From Chamaecyparis obtusa (taxonomy: Eukaryota > Streptophyta > Pinopsida > Cupressales > Cupressaceae), in contig BSBK01007021.1 of assembly GCA_027943335.1 (NCBI GenBank), positions 186,001-250,000 on the forward strand: a stretch of 64,000 nt of DNA, read 5' to 3'. Below the pieces are notes generated by a model. That model was not told where the DNA came from. It worked only from the letters and a program-made list of their open reading frames with translations, and ran no database searches. Shown here piece by piece: positions 10,468 to 22,177 of the stretch (positions within the stretch are counted from its first letter, which is position 1; the number at the start of each line of letters is the position of its first letter). The translations under genes and the position numbers were made by a program.

Positions 10468-13400
10468 AGAGATTCTTATATCAGAGGAATAACAAATGGT
10501 TCAAGCCTGAGTCTAGATCATAGGCCTCCTTATGATTATGAAATTTTTGTGCCATGGGTTCAGGACAATATTTCCTTACTAGCATTTTGTTTGGGATTGG
10601 ATAGAAACAAAGAAGTGGGTGCCAGCATTCTTGAAATGCTTTTTCATATTCATTTTGAAAAAGAACCAGCAAAATATTGTTTTATTGAGCACATTGTTCA
10701 TTGCATGCAAGAACAATTACTAATGATTAAAATAGGTTCACAAAAGACATTTAGATTCACAACCTACTTGTGCTATCTTCTCTTAGCAAAGCATCATGTA
10801 ATATTTCAGACAAACAAGCTTTGCAATCAGGGCCACAATCCAATATATGAGTTGACACCTCAGATAAGGATGATTGATAACAGAAGGAACTACAACAATT
10901 TTGTAGACTTCTTTTTGGCACCAATGTATGATAAAATTATAGGCACTCCAATGCCTAGATTACCTACTACTTTTAGAGATTTAATTCAACTTGGAAGTAA
11001 AATACAATTGGCTTACTGGTACTTCATGGAAGAGTACATAGTGTTAAGGTTTTACGATTCAGTAGTAGAACCCTACAAACTTTCGATACATGTCACATAG
11101 AGGGTATTTGCATTGGAATATGTATAGCAGATGGAGAGCACAGATGTACTCTTTAATGGTCAGCAAACGAAAATGATATTTCCTTCCTTGCCTTTCTCAT
11201 TTGGAGGGGTCACATTTGAGAGAAGAGGATTCAAAGTGGCAGAAGCCTTTTTTTCATTTTTTTACTTTGATGTTGATAGTCACTAGCAATATGATCCACT
11301 CAACATAATTGGAACAAAGCTTAGAGAGAATGGGAACTTTGTAAGCAAATGTCAACATGAAAGTATGCCATTGATTGAAAAATTTAAAAACATGGATTCC
11401 TGGGAGGAGGTCAAAAAAGAGATGGAGAAATATGCTGCTGAAAATAATATGTCAATACAAGAATTGTCATCACAAATTATGGCATTGCACAAACAGAAAA
11501 GAAAAGTGCAGGCCATGACATCGTCCAATTTCTACCAAAAAGATGCTCAACCATCTACAAAATCTATTCCAAATGACCTAATGGATGAATGTATGGATGA
11601 TAATTGGACTCGAACCAAAATTAAAGATTTTTGGGAAATGAGGAAGAATATTGGTGAGCCAAAGACCTCTAAAGATCTTTATGAGGTGGAAGAGGATAAA
11701 ATGTTTAACGACTTGTGGAATAAGGAGCATCCAGCAGAAGCAAATGTCACCGATGATGACTACCATGACCAGGACTCTGTGGATCCCACATCCAGTGTGA
11801 ATCTCACAATTAGTAGAGGACTTGATAAGTCCACAAAAGATAAATATACCAAAGGGGTAGATATTAAACAAAAAATGGGCTACCAAGGTAGTGGTGGTCT
11901 GGGTCCCAGTGGACAAGGGGTGTGGTCTACACCTGACCCACTACCTCCACCAAAACATGGTGCGAAACTAGGCCTTGGGCTTGGAGTTCAATCATCACAT
12001 TCATCAACTCAGTTAATTCCATTAGTTCTAGCTTCAAATATAGTTCCACCTGTTGCAAGCACTCAGATTCAATCTCAATCAATTGCCACTCCCATAGCTA
12101 TGGATATCATGGGTACAACTACAACTAGTGGTCCAAAAAGGACATTGCAGATAGACATGAAAAAAATTGTTCCCAGAGATTAAGGCAGGGTAAAGAAGCA
12201 AAAGGTTATGACAACTACAAGTATTAGTACAACAATGCTAATGGTGACTGTGAGTCCAACAATTGCCCAACCTTCAAGACAAAACCCTCAGAATAGCCCA
12301 AAAACTCCACTTGTAATGGTTTGGGGTGTTGCTAATCCTCATGGTGGAATTAGCAGAACCACATGCAACATAGGTGTAAGCTTGTACATTAGTGCAAGTA
12401 CTATTTCACCATTCAAACATTCAGTTGTGTCACAAAACCTTGATTTTTGTTACAATGATTTTGTAACTAACTATGAACAATCAAAAAATAGGAATACAGA
12501 AAATAGTAAGAAAATGAAGATGGAAGTAGTTGTTGTAGCTCGTGATGCAAAACCTGCATCTAATAGGTTATTTCCCACATATGACCCAAATAAAGATATG
12601 ATGGAATTCATGGTTGGTATGCCCCTAGCTAGAGATAACAATCCACCAGAGAGTCAGTTAGATCCATCTCAATTTCAAGTTATCACCCTCCAAATGGATT
12701 TATCCAAAATTAAAAATGTGGACAAGATAAATGTGTCAAAAATGACCAACCAAGTGGTCTACAGTTCACTAATGAAGTTGGAGAGAGAGAAAGGAAAGCT
12801 TCAGGGCACAATAGATAAGTTAAAGGAAGACCAGGCAAATGTAAAGGCAACTGAGAAAGCAACAGAAAATAGGTGCAAATAATTAGAGAGAAGGATAAAA
12901 AATTCATCCTCTAAAGAAGAAATTGGACAACAAGAACATATGGATGCAGAATTGAAAACTCTGAGGGAAAAATTGGAATAGAGCGAAAAGAAACTTGAGG
13001 ATGAAAAAGCCTCTTCATTAAGTTTCTACAAAAAATTGGAGAATGCGGGACATGCAACCAATAACTTAAAGAAAGAATTGGAGAATGAGAGGGTAAAAAT
13101 AAAATAGTGGGAAAATGAAAGCGAAAGAGTGGGAAGAGAAAGCAGAGCAAATAAGACAACATGGTGAACACCAGTTCTTAGAAATGAAAGAAGACCTAAA
13201 GAAGGCAAATAATACAATTAAAAATTATGAAAACATCTTGAATGAAAATGTAAATAATACAATCAAACAAATAAAAAAATTCTTCTAGGGGAAAATAAAG
13301 ATGTCTGCTGATAGGTTGTGTGATTGGTTTGAATTGAATGAAATTGTTACAAATGTTTATGGGAAGCTAAAAGAGCACATTGTGAAGAACAAATTTTTTT

Positions 13401-13936
13401 GTCAGAGACAGAAAACTACAAAGTAGATTATACAAGAAATTAACAGAACTAGTGATAGGAATTTGGCAAGCAAGGGAATTCAGGACCGCATTGGTGCAAC
13501 AATAAAGGTGACCTCTATCTTTCAAATATGTCAGAAACTAACATAAGCAGATGAAACTCTTTCCTTATTCGGGCCAAATCTCACCAAGATGAATAGTAAA
13601 ACAACCAAATTGATATCTCTTGGTTTGCTGAGTCCTGAACCTGATTACTCATCAACGAATTTCATTGGAAGAGAAGCTTACAAAAAAAATTTGGAGGACA
13701 CAATGACGTCTGATTTAGGCAACCTTCCTCAAGACAGAACTCGTGAAGGAATTGCAAAGTGCATCAAAACATTCACAATTTTGAATGCAGTAATGGAAGG
13801 AACATTGCTTTCAACTCACTCTTCCAAGTATGGATGACTAACGAAGTTGCAAGTCATTTACTATAACATCATAAATTTTGCCCTTCCAACCGACAAAGAA
13901 TGGAGCATACTAAAGAAACTGATAGAATCATCTTGA
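10468..13936 (+). pseudogene. P2b cargo protein with G-patch-like and coiled-coil regions (hAT-L copy)
   Basis: About 1156 codons, mostly one frame to about 13090 and then shifted. Order: N-terminal globular part with PWVQDNISLLAFCLGLD (10552), FRFTTYLCYLLLAKHH (10750-10800), IDNRRNYNNFVDFFLAPMYDK, then YIVLRFYDSVVEPYKLS (11035-11085); a mixed region with DFWEMRKNIGEPKTS (11620); a G-patch-like glycine motif MGYQGSGGLGPSGQG with LGLGLG after it (11875-11990); a Ser/Thr/Gln-rich linker; a long Lys/Glu-rich coiled coil (12720-13330); and a conserved C-terminal block LPQD.T.EGIAKCIKTFT..NA.MEGTLL ending IESS. Stops such as TAG at 11098 and 11128 are sense codons in hAT-R. The globular part resembles the U3 ORF of retrotransposon A. 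No enzyme motif is evident. Confidence 0.65.
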
Positions 13937-14702
13937 TCTCATCAATCATAGTATGTGGAAGTACTTTCATTTTCAATCATCTCTATATCTTTAGTATATA
14001 TCTTTAATATTATCCTAAATAGTAGAGTCTAAAATTGAGTTTAAAGTAACAAGTTTGAACTTTGTTTTTTGAACAAGATCAATGTTGCAGTCTTGCAGTT
14101 GCAGATCCTATTGCCAATGCTAATTTACTAAACTGGCCTGTCAAATGCAAAAATGTACAACTAAAGTTGTAGAGATGTTGTAGACTTTTAGTTGTCTTAC
14201 TGATTTACATTTTTAGACTTCTCACTTCACATTAGGCAAATCGACCTGAAGCTGTTGTTGCTCCCTTGTTTCTATAAAAGGGAATTTAGGGTCATTGGCT
14301 TAGAGTTAGGGTAATGAAATTAAAATTGGGCAATGTGCCAAATTGCCAATGGGTATTGAGTCATTGAATTTTGTAAATAGAATCACAGAGCTATATTGAG
14401 ACATTGTATCATATTTGTAATTAAATGAATGAGAATCAGTATTTCTAACTCTAAGAATTGTAACATATGAATTGCTATGTTGTCAAAAAGAATAATGAAA
14501 AATATACAAGAATTGTACCATATGAGCTGAATAATGCAAATGAAAACCATTATTAATTGTGGAATTGAATCTTGATGACATTATCAACCACATTCATGTT
14601 TTTGACATTGGAATATGCTATTATGCATGATTGATGATGAGATACAAAAACTGATAGTAGACTTCAGGAAAAATCTTAGTAAATACCTAGGACCTGCTAA
14701 TT
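13937..14702. other. Convergent intergenic region of hAT-L
   Basis: Lies between the ends of P2b (plus) and P3 (minus). No ORF. Conserved as sequence in hAT-R (22178-22946), including the word CCTGAAGCTGTTGTTGCTCCC near 14250. Probably holds both 3' untranslated regions and the terminators of the two genes. Confidence 0.4.
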
Positions 14703-17467
14703 CTACAATGGTTCAACTTCAAGCTGCCACATCATATCATCATTGAGATCGTTAGATTCAGCACCATCAACTTCATAGCTTCCTCAGTTCTTTGATATGT
14801 TTTCTTCACTCTGCATACCACCGCTTAACTGATGTTCACCGCTAGCAGTACTAGTACCAATAAATGAGTCAATGACATCATTGTTTCAGCATTCCCACTC
14901 CTAGTCCCACTTTGGTTTGAAATGTTTCCCATCCCTCTTCTCTGACATTTCTTCCTCCACAATTTCAGTTCCCTTTCGTAAGGAAAAGTATTGACTTCAT
15001 ACCTAGATGTATAGAGCCTCAAGCAATTTTCTAGATTCTTGTCTAGTTTGTTTCTTAGCTTTGAATTTAGGAATCCCAAAGCACTAAAAACTATCTCATC
15101 CTCCACCGACCCCAATATCATGGTCAGACATAAATCAACAAGCTTGAAATATTTTGATATTGAATCAGTCAACAATTCGCTCTCAGCTAGATTTTTCCAA
15201 AGCCTTGATACTGATCCATCTTTCTGAGGGTTCTGCATAATATTATATTGTTCCCTCACTGTCTATGAAAAATGACCTGATTACTCTCTCAAACAATTTG
15301 CATCTAAAATTCCATTTACAGTTACTCCATTTAACTCTTTGGTTTTGCAGAAATGATCTATCAGAGTTAGTAGCTTAGTTTTAAAATCTTTCAGACTGTT
15401 CATATTCCAATATCGAGGAAACACAATAGCCATGGATTCAAGTAGTTTGAATGGAGGGAATCTTTCTCTAATCTATGCGGAAAGATCAAAGGCAATGTGC
15501 TTCATAAAAGCTGTTACAGACTCAACAATCTTGGTAAAGTCTTCCCTTTTAATACTTGATACTCACCTCCTAGGGTTCTTTCCTAGTTCCTTGGACTCGA
15601 TCCTGGCAAAGTAGTGCATTGGTATCTCAACTCTGTGAACTACTGTACATAACTCCCCCTTTGAACTGATTTTTAAAAAGTTATCAGGATTGTCCAAATC
15701 TATGATTTTCAGCCAGCTAGAAAATTTTACATCATTGACACATAATTCATAGAGATTATCGAGCATCAAGAATGTCAATTTACGTAGCGCAACATATTCT
15801 ACAATATACATAGCTCTTTGCTGGGCCTTTTTCATTATATTTTTCATTTCCTCAAGAATGGGGAGAAGACCTGCTAATGTTAACAGTGTCTCTACATTAC
15901 TTAACATTGCCAACAGCGCAGGAAATTTTGGTTGCCCTGCTTCGTCATGACTTGAGTTCATTAGACCAAGCAACGATTGATATTCTGAAAAACTTGATGT
16001 GCTAGTCCATCCAAAGAGATCCATCTGGTATCATTATCCTTGAGAAGCTTGTTCCTATCGGTTAGTCCTTCAGAAAAGTGTTGAAATTCCCTCAATTGTT
16101 TTAGACTTTGACATAAGTATTGGTAGAGCTCTTTGATTAAAGCTTAAATTTTTTGTACTGGAGCATGCTTACTAACAACTCCAAAAGCTAGATTCATTCT
16201 GTGGGCCATGCAATGAATGGGAGTAACGTAGGGTGCACAAGAAGATTGTATCCTTGTGCAAAGACTGCCCTTGTGGCCTTGCATTACTGAAGCTCCATCC
16301 GCTCCAACACACACTAGCTTTTTGGCAATGGTCATATCATCTATACCTCCATATTCAATTAGAGAACTCTTTACTAGTTCAAATAAATTTTCCGCTGTCG
16401 CATTATCCCTCATTTTAGCAACAGTTAGTAGATGAGGTTGGTGAACAAAATTCTATACAGTATAAAGATGCATGCATAATGAGGAAGTATTGTCTACTGC
16501 TGTAACGTCATCTAAAGACAATGCAATAAAATTTGACTCTAATTTTTGCCTTTAGATCCTCTTTTTCAACCTCAGCAAGACAACTTGCCCATTCCCATCC
16601 ACTGTTTACTAACTAGTGACTATTAGGATAGTTACAAACTTTCAGAAAGTGTAATAAAGCACTCAATGATGGGTAGTTTATCATAGGATGCCCTCTGCTC
16701 AAAATATTAAACACAACACTTAATTGAACAACTTTTCCCATTAGTTCTACTTCCAATGCTTTTCCAAAACAAGCTTCAATAGAGCCTTTAACTTCACCAG
16801 GCTTCATCTTTATATTATGCTGAAATTCATATAATTCTGCATTCCTAACATGCTAAGATTCCTCCTTTGTTTTCCATCTTATCACTAATTTTTGAACTCC
16901 ATCTATGGTTTTCTTTTCGTAAACTTTACCCATATGCTTCTCTATGGTGTCAATTTTTAGCTACAACCTCTTTTCCTTCTTACTTATCTCACTACAAATC
17001 TTACATTTGCATTCTACCAGAGGCTCCCCTTCAATTGGATTATCCACTGGTTCAATGAATGGATACTTTGACACCCATTCTATTTGAAAATTCCTCGACA
17101 AATCCCACATTCTATCTTTCTTTGATTTGTATTTTCTTTTCTTCCCTGCACCATCATCTTCTCTGACATTCTCAGTCTCATCCAAGTCGATTATATCATT
17201 ATGGCTAGTCTGGGTATTTAACTAAAAATCTTCTTCAAGTTCATCGTGACCTGAGATATCAGGTTTGCTGACTTCTTCAATATGTCGTGTAGGTTTAGCC
17301 TCAGGTTGTGAATCTTGAAAATCTTCTTGTGATGAAGTAGCTTCCTGATTTTGGTCAGAAACATTTCCAACACCATGACCAAAGTACAATGATAAGGTTT
17401 TGTGCTTTGTTGGCCTCTCTTGGCTTTTCCCATATGCTGAAGCCTTACCCTTATTCTTGTTTGACAT
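14703..17467 (-). pseudogene. P3: hAT transposase (hAT-L copy), broken
   Basis: About 920 codons on the minus strand. N-terminus MSNKNKGKASAYGK; a BED-like zinc-finger region with VECKCKICSEI.KKEK..L..DT.EKH (about 17050-16920); the catalytic core with SLDDVTAVD (16520; first acidic residue), the VCVGADGASVMQG block and CMAHRMNLAF (16320-16170); and the C-terminal hAT dimerisation region with LTMILGSVEDE..FSALGFLNSKLRNKLDKNLENCLRLYTSRYEVNTFPYE (15130-14960). Type is close to the ZNF862/C17orf113-like hAT group. Stops and indels split it into six pieces; the TGA at 15563-15565 (after NPRR) is shared with hAT-R. The CAG to TAG change ending the 17222-17467 piece is private. Over an 89-residue core stretch 81 residues equal hAT-R (91%). 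Confidence 0.85.
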
Positions 17468-17760
17468 CTCAAATCTTCAATGAAATAAAGGCTACCAGCC
17501 TACCAGTGAAAAAAAAATGTAAAAAAAATATTTACTTGTTGAAGAAGTGACAAATGAAAATATAACTATAATATACAATGTTTACATACTCACACAATAA
17601 TAATCACTTACCTTTGCCTCAAATTCAATTGCAGTCACGACTCACCAAAGCAGTCAAGACTCAATAGACTGAACTTCGCTATCGATCAAATTGAATCGAT
17701 CCAAATTGTGTACAATAACATTGATGTATGAATATATTTATACTAATCTTTATTGGTGAA
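17468..17760 (-). promoter_or_regulatory. P3 promoter and leader with probable intron (hAT-L)
   Basis: On the minus strand TATAAATA lies at 17742-17735, about 270 bp before the P3 start codon. Between them a GTAAGTG donor and a T-rich acceptor tract ending in TAG are both conserved in hAT-R, so a short 5' untranslated intron is likely. Good TATA conservation between two copies supports use as promoter. Confidence 0.55.
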
Positions 17761-17959
17761 TTGGGCGGGAGGTATTAGGTTGGTGTCCAAGTATTTCGTG
17801 AAGCCCATGTAATTATAACACATCTTATATTATATCCTAGGTGATTATGGGTCATCCAATACCTTGGTATGATTAATAAAGTTGGTGAAAATCTATCAGT
17901 TTGAGACACGCATCTGTAAAATGGCTGGCAAAGTTGGGTCCGGCTAAAAAATATATATA

Positions 17960-18242
17960 TAACTATTGGCGAATATAGGCCATCCATTTGGGGCTGCTTT
18001 GAAATTATAGGCGAATGTTAAAAATATATTGTGCCCAAAAATTATATGCCATTGGCGATGATCCTAGGCATTGGACCCAATTTTCATAAATGAATTGATG
18101 ATGATCCTGGGCATTGGACCCAATTTTCATAAATGCGGGGCGATATGATCATTCTCATATGGCCAATATATTTGCCAAATCAGGGGTCAGCAACAAGCGA
18201 CATTCACCAAATGGTGAATAATCACCACTAAAGTTTTCACTG
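17960..18242. repeat. hAT-L inner end: TIR and GGCGAAT words
   Basis: GGCGAAT at 17968 and 18010, GGCGATG at 18053 and a duplicated segment with GGCATTGGACCCAATTTTC (18060-18135). The terminus read inward is CAGTGAAAACTTTAGTGG, followed by ATTATTCACCATTTGG.GAATG, identical apart from single bases to hAT-R at 18557-18600. Confidence 0.7.
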
Positions 18243-18250
18243 CAAGGGGA
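18243..18250. repeat. 8-bp target duplication, right of hAT-L
   Basis: CAAGGGGA, matching CAAGGAGA at 5948-5955 in 7 of 8 positions. Confidence 0.7.
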
Positions 18251-18548
18251 TATAGTGATGGCGGTGGGATAGGTGTTAGAGGATCATGAAGTAGAAGGGA
18301 TGGGATGATATGATCTTGTCTGCGATTAGGGGATGGTAATGGATCTTGAGGTGGATGAGTGAATGGGAGAAATAGATCATGTAACAGAGGAAGTGGGATG
18401 GTAGGATATTGAGTTAGAGGTATGGGTGCCAATGGATCACGAGATGGAGTGGGTGATAACAATGGATTATGTAATAGAGGAAGTGAAAGGGTAGGATTTT
18501 GATTTAGGTCAATGGATACTTCATCATTCTTTTGGACAAGATCTAGAA
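18251..18548 (-). other. Host spacer between the two hAT insertions
   Basis: 298 bp of the same purine-rich sequence found left of hAT-L and right of hAT-R. On the minus strand it reads as an uninterrupted proline-rich peptide with LPLLHDP/LPLLHNP repeats. It is single-copy between the arms and has no inverted partner, so it is host sequence and not part of either element. Confidence 0.65.
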
Positions 18549-18556
18549 TTGATTGG
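18549..18556. repeat. 8-bp target duplication, left of hAT-R
   Basis: TTGATTGG, paired with TTGATTTG at 31271-31278 (7 of 8 bases). Confidence 0.65.
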
Positions 18557-19060
18557 CAGAGAAAACTTTAGTGGTGATTATTCACCATTTGGCGAATGTC
18601 ACCCGTCGACATCCTGCGATTTGGTGAATAAATTGCCCATATGGGACTGACTCCATCGCCCCACTTTTATAAAAATTGGGTCCATTGCCCGGGTCCATCG
18701 CCAAACGGTATATTAAATTTTGTCCATTTCTTGCACATTTTCGCCAATGGCACATACGTCTTGGGCACGATATATTTTTAAAATTCACCTATAATTTCAA
18801 CATGGCCCCAAATGGATGACCTATATTCGCCGATAGTTATATATAAATATTTTTTAGGTAGCCCCAACTTCGCTAGTTATTTTACGGATGCCTATCTCAA
18901 ACCGATGGGTTTTTGCCACCTTTATTAATCATACCAAGGTACTGGTGACCCATAATCGCCTAGGAAATAACATGTCCAAGGTACTGGCGACCCATAATCG
19001 CCACATTTATTAATCATACCAAGATAATGGTGACCCATAATTTCCCAGGAAATAACACAA
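18557..19060. repeat. hAT-R inner end: TIR, GGCGAAT words and short tandem repeats
   Basis: TIR CAGAGAAAACTTTAG at 18557, GGCGAAT at 18591, ATTCGCC at about 18823. A unit with GGTACTGGCGACCCATAATC occurs near 18940 and 18977, with further near copies around 18900-19040; hAT-L has fewer copies, so this end has expanded locally. Confidence 0.65.
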
Positions 19061-19109
19061 CACGTGTTATCATTATGCGGGCTTTGCCAAATATTTGGAC
19101 ACTGACCTA

Positions 19110-19400
19110 ATACCTCCCACCCAATTCACGAAAAGAGATTAGTATAAATACATTCATACATCAGTGTTATTGTACACAAATTAGAATCTTAGATCGGTTC
19201 AATTTGATTGATAGCGAATTTCAGACTGTCTCACTGTTGAGTCTTGATTGTTTTGGCGAATCAAATGTAAGTGATTATTATTCTGAATTTTTGCGACTAT
19301 GTAAACATTGTATATTATAGTTATGTTTTCATTTGTCACTTCTTCAACAAGTAAACATTTTTTTTACATATTTTTATCACTAGGCTGGCAGCCAATTGAG
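19110..19400 (+). promoter_or_regulatory. P3 promoter and leader with probable intron (hAT-R)
   Basis: TATAAATA at 19143-19150, followed by a leader. A GTAAGTG donor at about 19268 and a pyrimidine-rich tract ending CACTAG near 19382 frame a likely 5' untranslated intron of about 115 bp. Both signals recur in hAT-L. The start codon follows at 19401. Confidence 0.55.
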
Positions 19401-22177
19401 ATGTTGAACAAGAATAAGGGTAAGGCTCCAATAGATGGGGAAAGAGAAGAGAGGCCAACAAAATGTAGAACCTTATCATCATACTTTGGTCGTGGTCATG
19501 GAAATGTTTCTGGCCAAAATAGGGAAGCTAGTGTTACTTCATTACAAGAAGATTTTCAACCTGAGGCTAAACCATCATGACATATTGAAGAAGTCAGCGA
19601 ACTTGATATCTCAGATCACGATGAACTTGAAGAAGATTTTCAGTTAAATACCTAGAGTAGCCATAATGATATAATTGACTTGGATGAGACTGAGAATGTC
19701 AGAAAAGATGATGGTGCAACTGTAGGAAAGAAAAGAAAAGAAAATCAAAGAATGATAGACTGTGGGATATGTCGAGGAATTTTGAAAAAGATTGGGTGTC
19801 AACATATCCATTCATTGAACCAATGCCTAATCCAATTGAAGGGGAACCTCCGGTAGAATGTAGATGTAAGATTTGTAGCGTGATAAATAAGAAGGAAAAG
19901 AGGTTGCAACTAAAAATTGACACCATAGAAAAGCATATTGGTAAAGTTTACGAAAAGAAAACCATAGATGGAGTTCAAAAATTAGTGATAAGATGGAAAA
20001 CAAAGGAGGAATCTCAGCATGTTAGGAATGCAGAATTATATGAATTTCAACATAATATAAAGACGAAGCCTAGTGAAGTTAAAGGCTCTATTGAAGCTTG
20101 TTTTGGAAAAGCATTGGAAGTAGAACTAATGGGAAAAGCTATTCAGTTAAGTGTTGTGTTTAATATTTTGAGCAGAGGGCGTCCAATGACAGACTACCCA
20201 TCATTGAGTGTTTTATTACACTTTCTGAAAGTTCGTAACTATCCTAACAGTCACTGGTCAGTAAACAGTGGATGGGAATAGGCAAGTTGTCTTGCCGAGG
20301 TTGAAAAAGAGGATTTGAAGGCAAAAATTAAAGAGTCAAATTTTATTGCATTGTCTTTAGACGAGGTCACAGCAGTAGACAATACTTCCTGGGTATGCAT
20401 GCATGTTTATACTGTACAGAATTTTGTTCGCCAACCTCATCTACTAACTGTTGCTAAAATGAGGGATAATGCAATAGTGGAAAATTTATTTGAACTAGTA
20501 AAGAGTTCTCTAATTGAATATGGAGGTATAGATGACATGACCATTACCAAAAAGCTAGTGTGTGTTGGAGCTGATGGAGCTTCAGCAATGCAAGGCCACA
20601 GGGGTGGTCTTTGCACAAAGATACAATCTTCTTGTGCACCCTACATTACTCCCATTCACTGCATGGCCCATAGAATGAATCTAGCTTTTGGAGTTGTCAG
20701 CAAGCATGCTCCAGTACAAAAAATTGAAGTTTTAATCAAAGAGATCTACCAATACTTCTGTCGAAGTCCGAAATGATTTAGGAAATTTCAACACTTTGCT
20801 GAAGGAATAACCGATGGGAACAAGCTTCTTAAGGATAATGATACCAGATGGATCTCTTTGGATGGACCAGCACATTGAGTTTTTTTAGAATATCAATCAT
20901 TGCTTGGTCTAATGAACTCAAGTCATGATGAAGTAGGGCAACTGAAATTTGCTACGCTACTGTCAATGTTAAGTAATGTAGAGACATTGTTAACATTAGC
21001 AGGTCTTCTCCCCATGCTTGAGGAAATGAGAAATTTAATGAAAAACACCTAGCAAAGAGCTATGTATATCAAAGAATATGCTACACTGCGTAAGTTGACA
21101 TGCGTGATGCTCGATAATCTCTATCATTTATTTTTTGATGAAGTAAAATTTGCCAGCTGGCTAAAAATCATATATTTGGACAATCCTGATAACTTTTTAA
21201 AAATTGGTTCAAACGGGGAGTTATGTGCAGAATTTCACGTTGTTGAGATACCAATGCACTACAATGCCAGGATCGAGTCTGAGGAACCAGGAAAGAACCC
21301 CAGGAGGTGAGTATCAAGTGTTAAAAGGGAAGACTTTACCAAGATCATTGAGTTTGTAACAACTTCAGTGAAGCACATTGCCTTTGATCTTTCCTCACAG
21401 ATTAGAGCAAGATTCCCTCTAGTCAAACTACTTGAATCCATGGCTATTGTGTTTCCTCATTATTGGCGTATGAACAATCTGAAAGATTTTAAAAGTAGGC
21501 TACTAACTTTGAGAGATCATTTTTGCAAAACCAAAGAGTTAGATGGAGTAACTCTAAATGGAATTTTAGATGCAAATCGTTTGAGAGAGCAATCGACTCA
21601 TTTTTCACGGATAATGAGGGAACAATTAAATCTTATGGAGAACCCTATGGAAGATGGATCGGTAACAAGGCTTTGGAAAAACCTAGCTGAGAGTGAATTG
21701 TTGATTGATTCAATATCAGAATATTTCAAGCTTGCTGAATTATGTCTAACCATGATATTGGGGTTGGTGGAGGATGAGAGAGTTTTCAGTGCTTTGAGAT
21801 TCCTAAAGTCAAAGCTAAGAAACAAACTTGACAAGAATTTGGAAAATTGCTTGAGGCTCTATACATCCAGGTATGAAGTCAATACTTTTCCTTACGAAAG
21901 GGCACTAAAATTGTGGAGGAAGAAATGTCAGAGAAGAGGGGTGGGCAACATGTCAAACCAAAGTGGGAGTGGGAGTGGGAATGCCAGAGACAATTATGTC
22001 ATTGACCGGGACCCATGTACTGGCACTGGTACTGCTAGCAGTGAACATCAATTAAGCAGAGGTATGTAGAGTGAAGAAAACATATCAAAGAACCAAGGAA
22101 GCTATGAAGTTGATGTTGATGAATCTGACGATCTCAATGATGATATGGTGTGGCAGCTTGAAATTGAACTGTTGTAG
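19401..22177 (+). pseudogene. P3: hAT transposase (hAT-R copy), broken
   Basis: Starts MLNKNKGKAPIDG and ends in an acidic tail DESDDLNDDMVWQLEIELL. Visible parts: BED-like finger with VECRCKICSVINKKEK (19850-19900); catalytic core ALSLDEVTAVD..SWVCMHVYT (20345-20410), VCVGADGASAMQG and IHCMAHRMNLAF (20560-20690); C-terminal hAT dimerisation region with LVEDERVFSALRFLKSKLRNKLDKNLENCLRLY (21760-21870). Breaks: TGA at 19578 (CGA in hAT-L), a frameshift near 19730 in an AAAGAAAAG run, TAG at 20279 (TGG in hAT-L), TGA at 20774, TGA at 21308 (shared with hAT-L), TAG at 22067 (CAG in hAT-L). Hence inactive now, but recently related to a coding master. Confidence 0.85.

Larger units (their letters stand above)
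5956..18242 (-). mobile_element. hAT-L: giant hAT DNA transposon, 12.3 kb
   Basis: The left terminus reads CAGAGATAACTTTAAG and the right terminus, read inward, CAGTGAAAACTTTAGTGG; 12 of the first 14 bases agree and both start with the hAT consensus YARNG. Flanks form a near-perfect 8-bp duplication. Both ends carry GGCGAAT words. Inside, from left: P1 (plus), tandem repeats, P2a and P2b (plus), and P3, a hAT transposase on the minus strand, convergent with P2b. The second copy hAT-R has the same order. Known hAT elements are usually about 2.5 to 5 kb; this is much larger because of the P1-P2 cargo. All genes carry stops, so this copy looks inactive. Strand is given as that of the transposase. 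Confidence 0.8.

Noticed and set aside
10549..10551. Start of P2b at this position
   Set aside because: The codon is GTG and the frame is conserved upstream of it; no ATG is conserved between copies, so the true start or splice form stays open.
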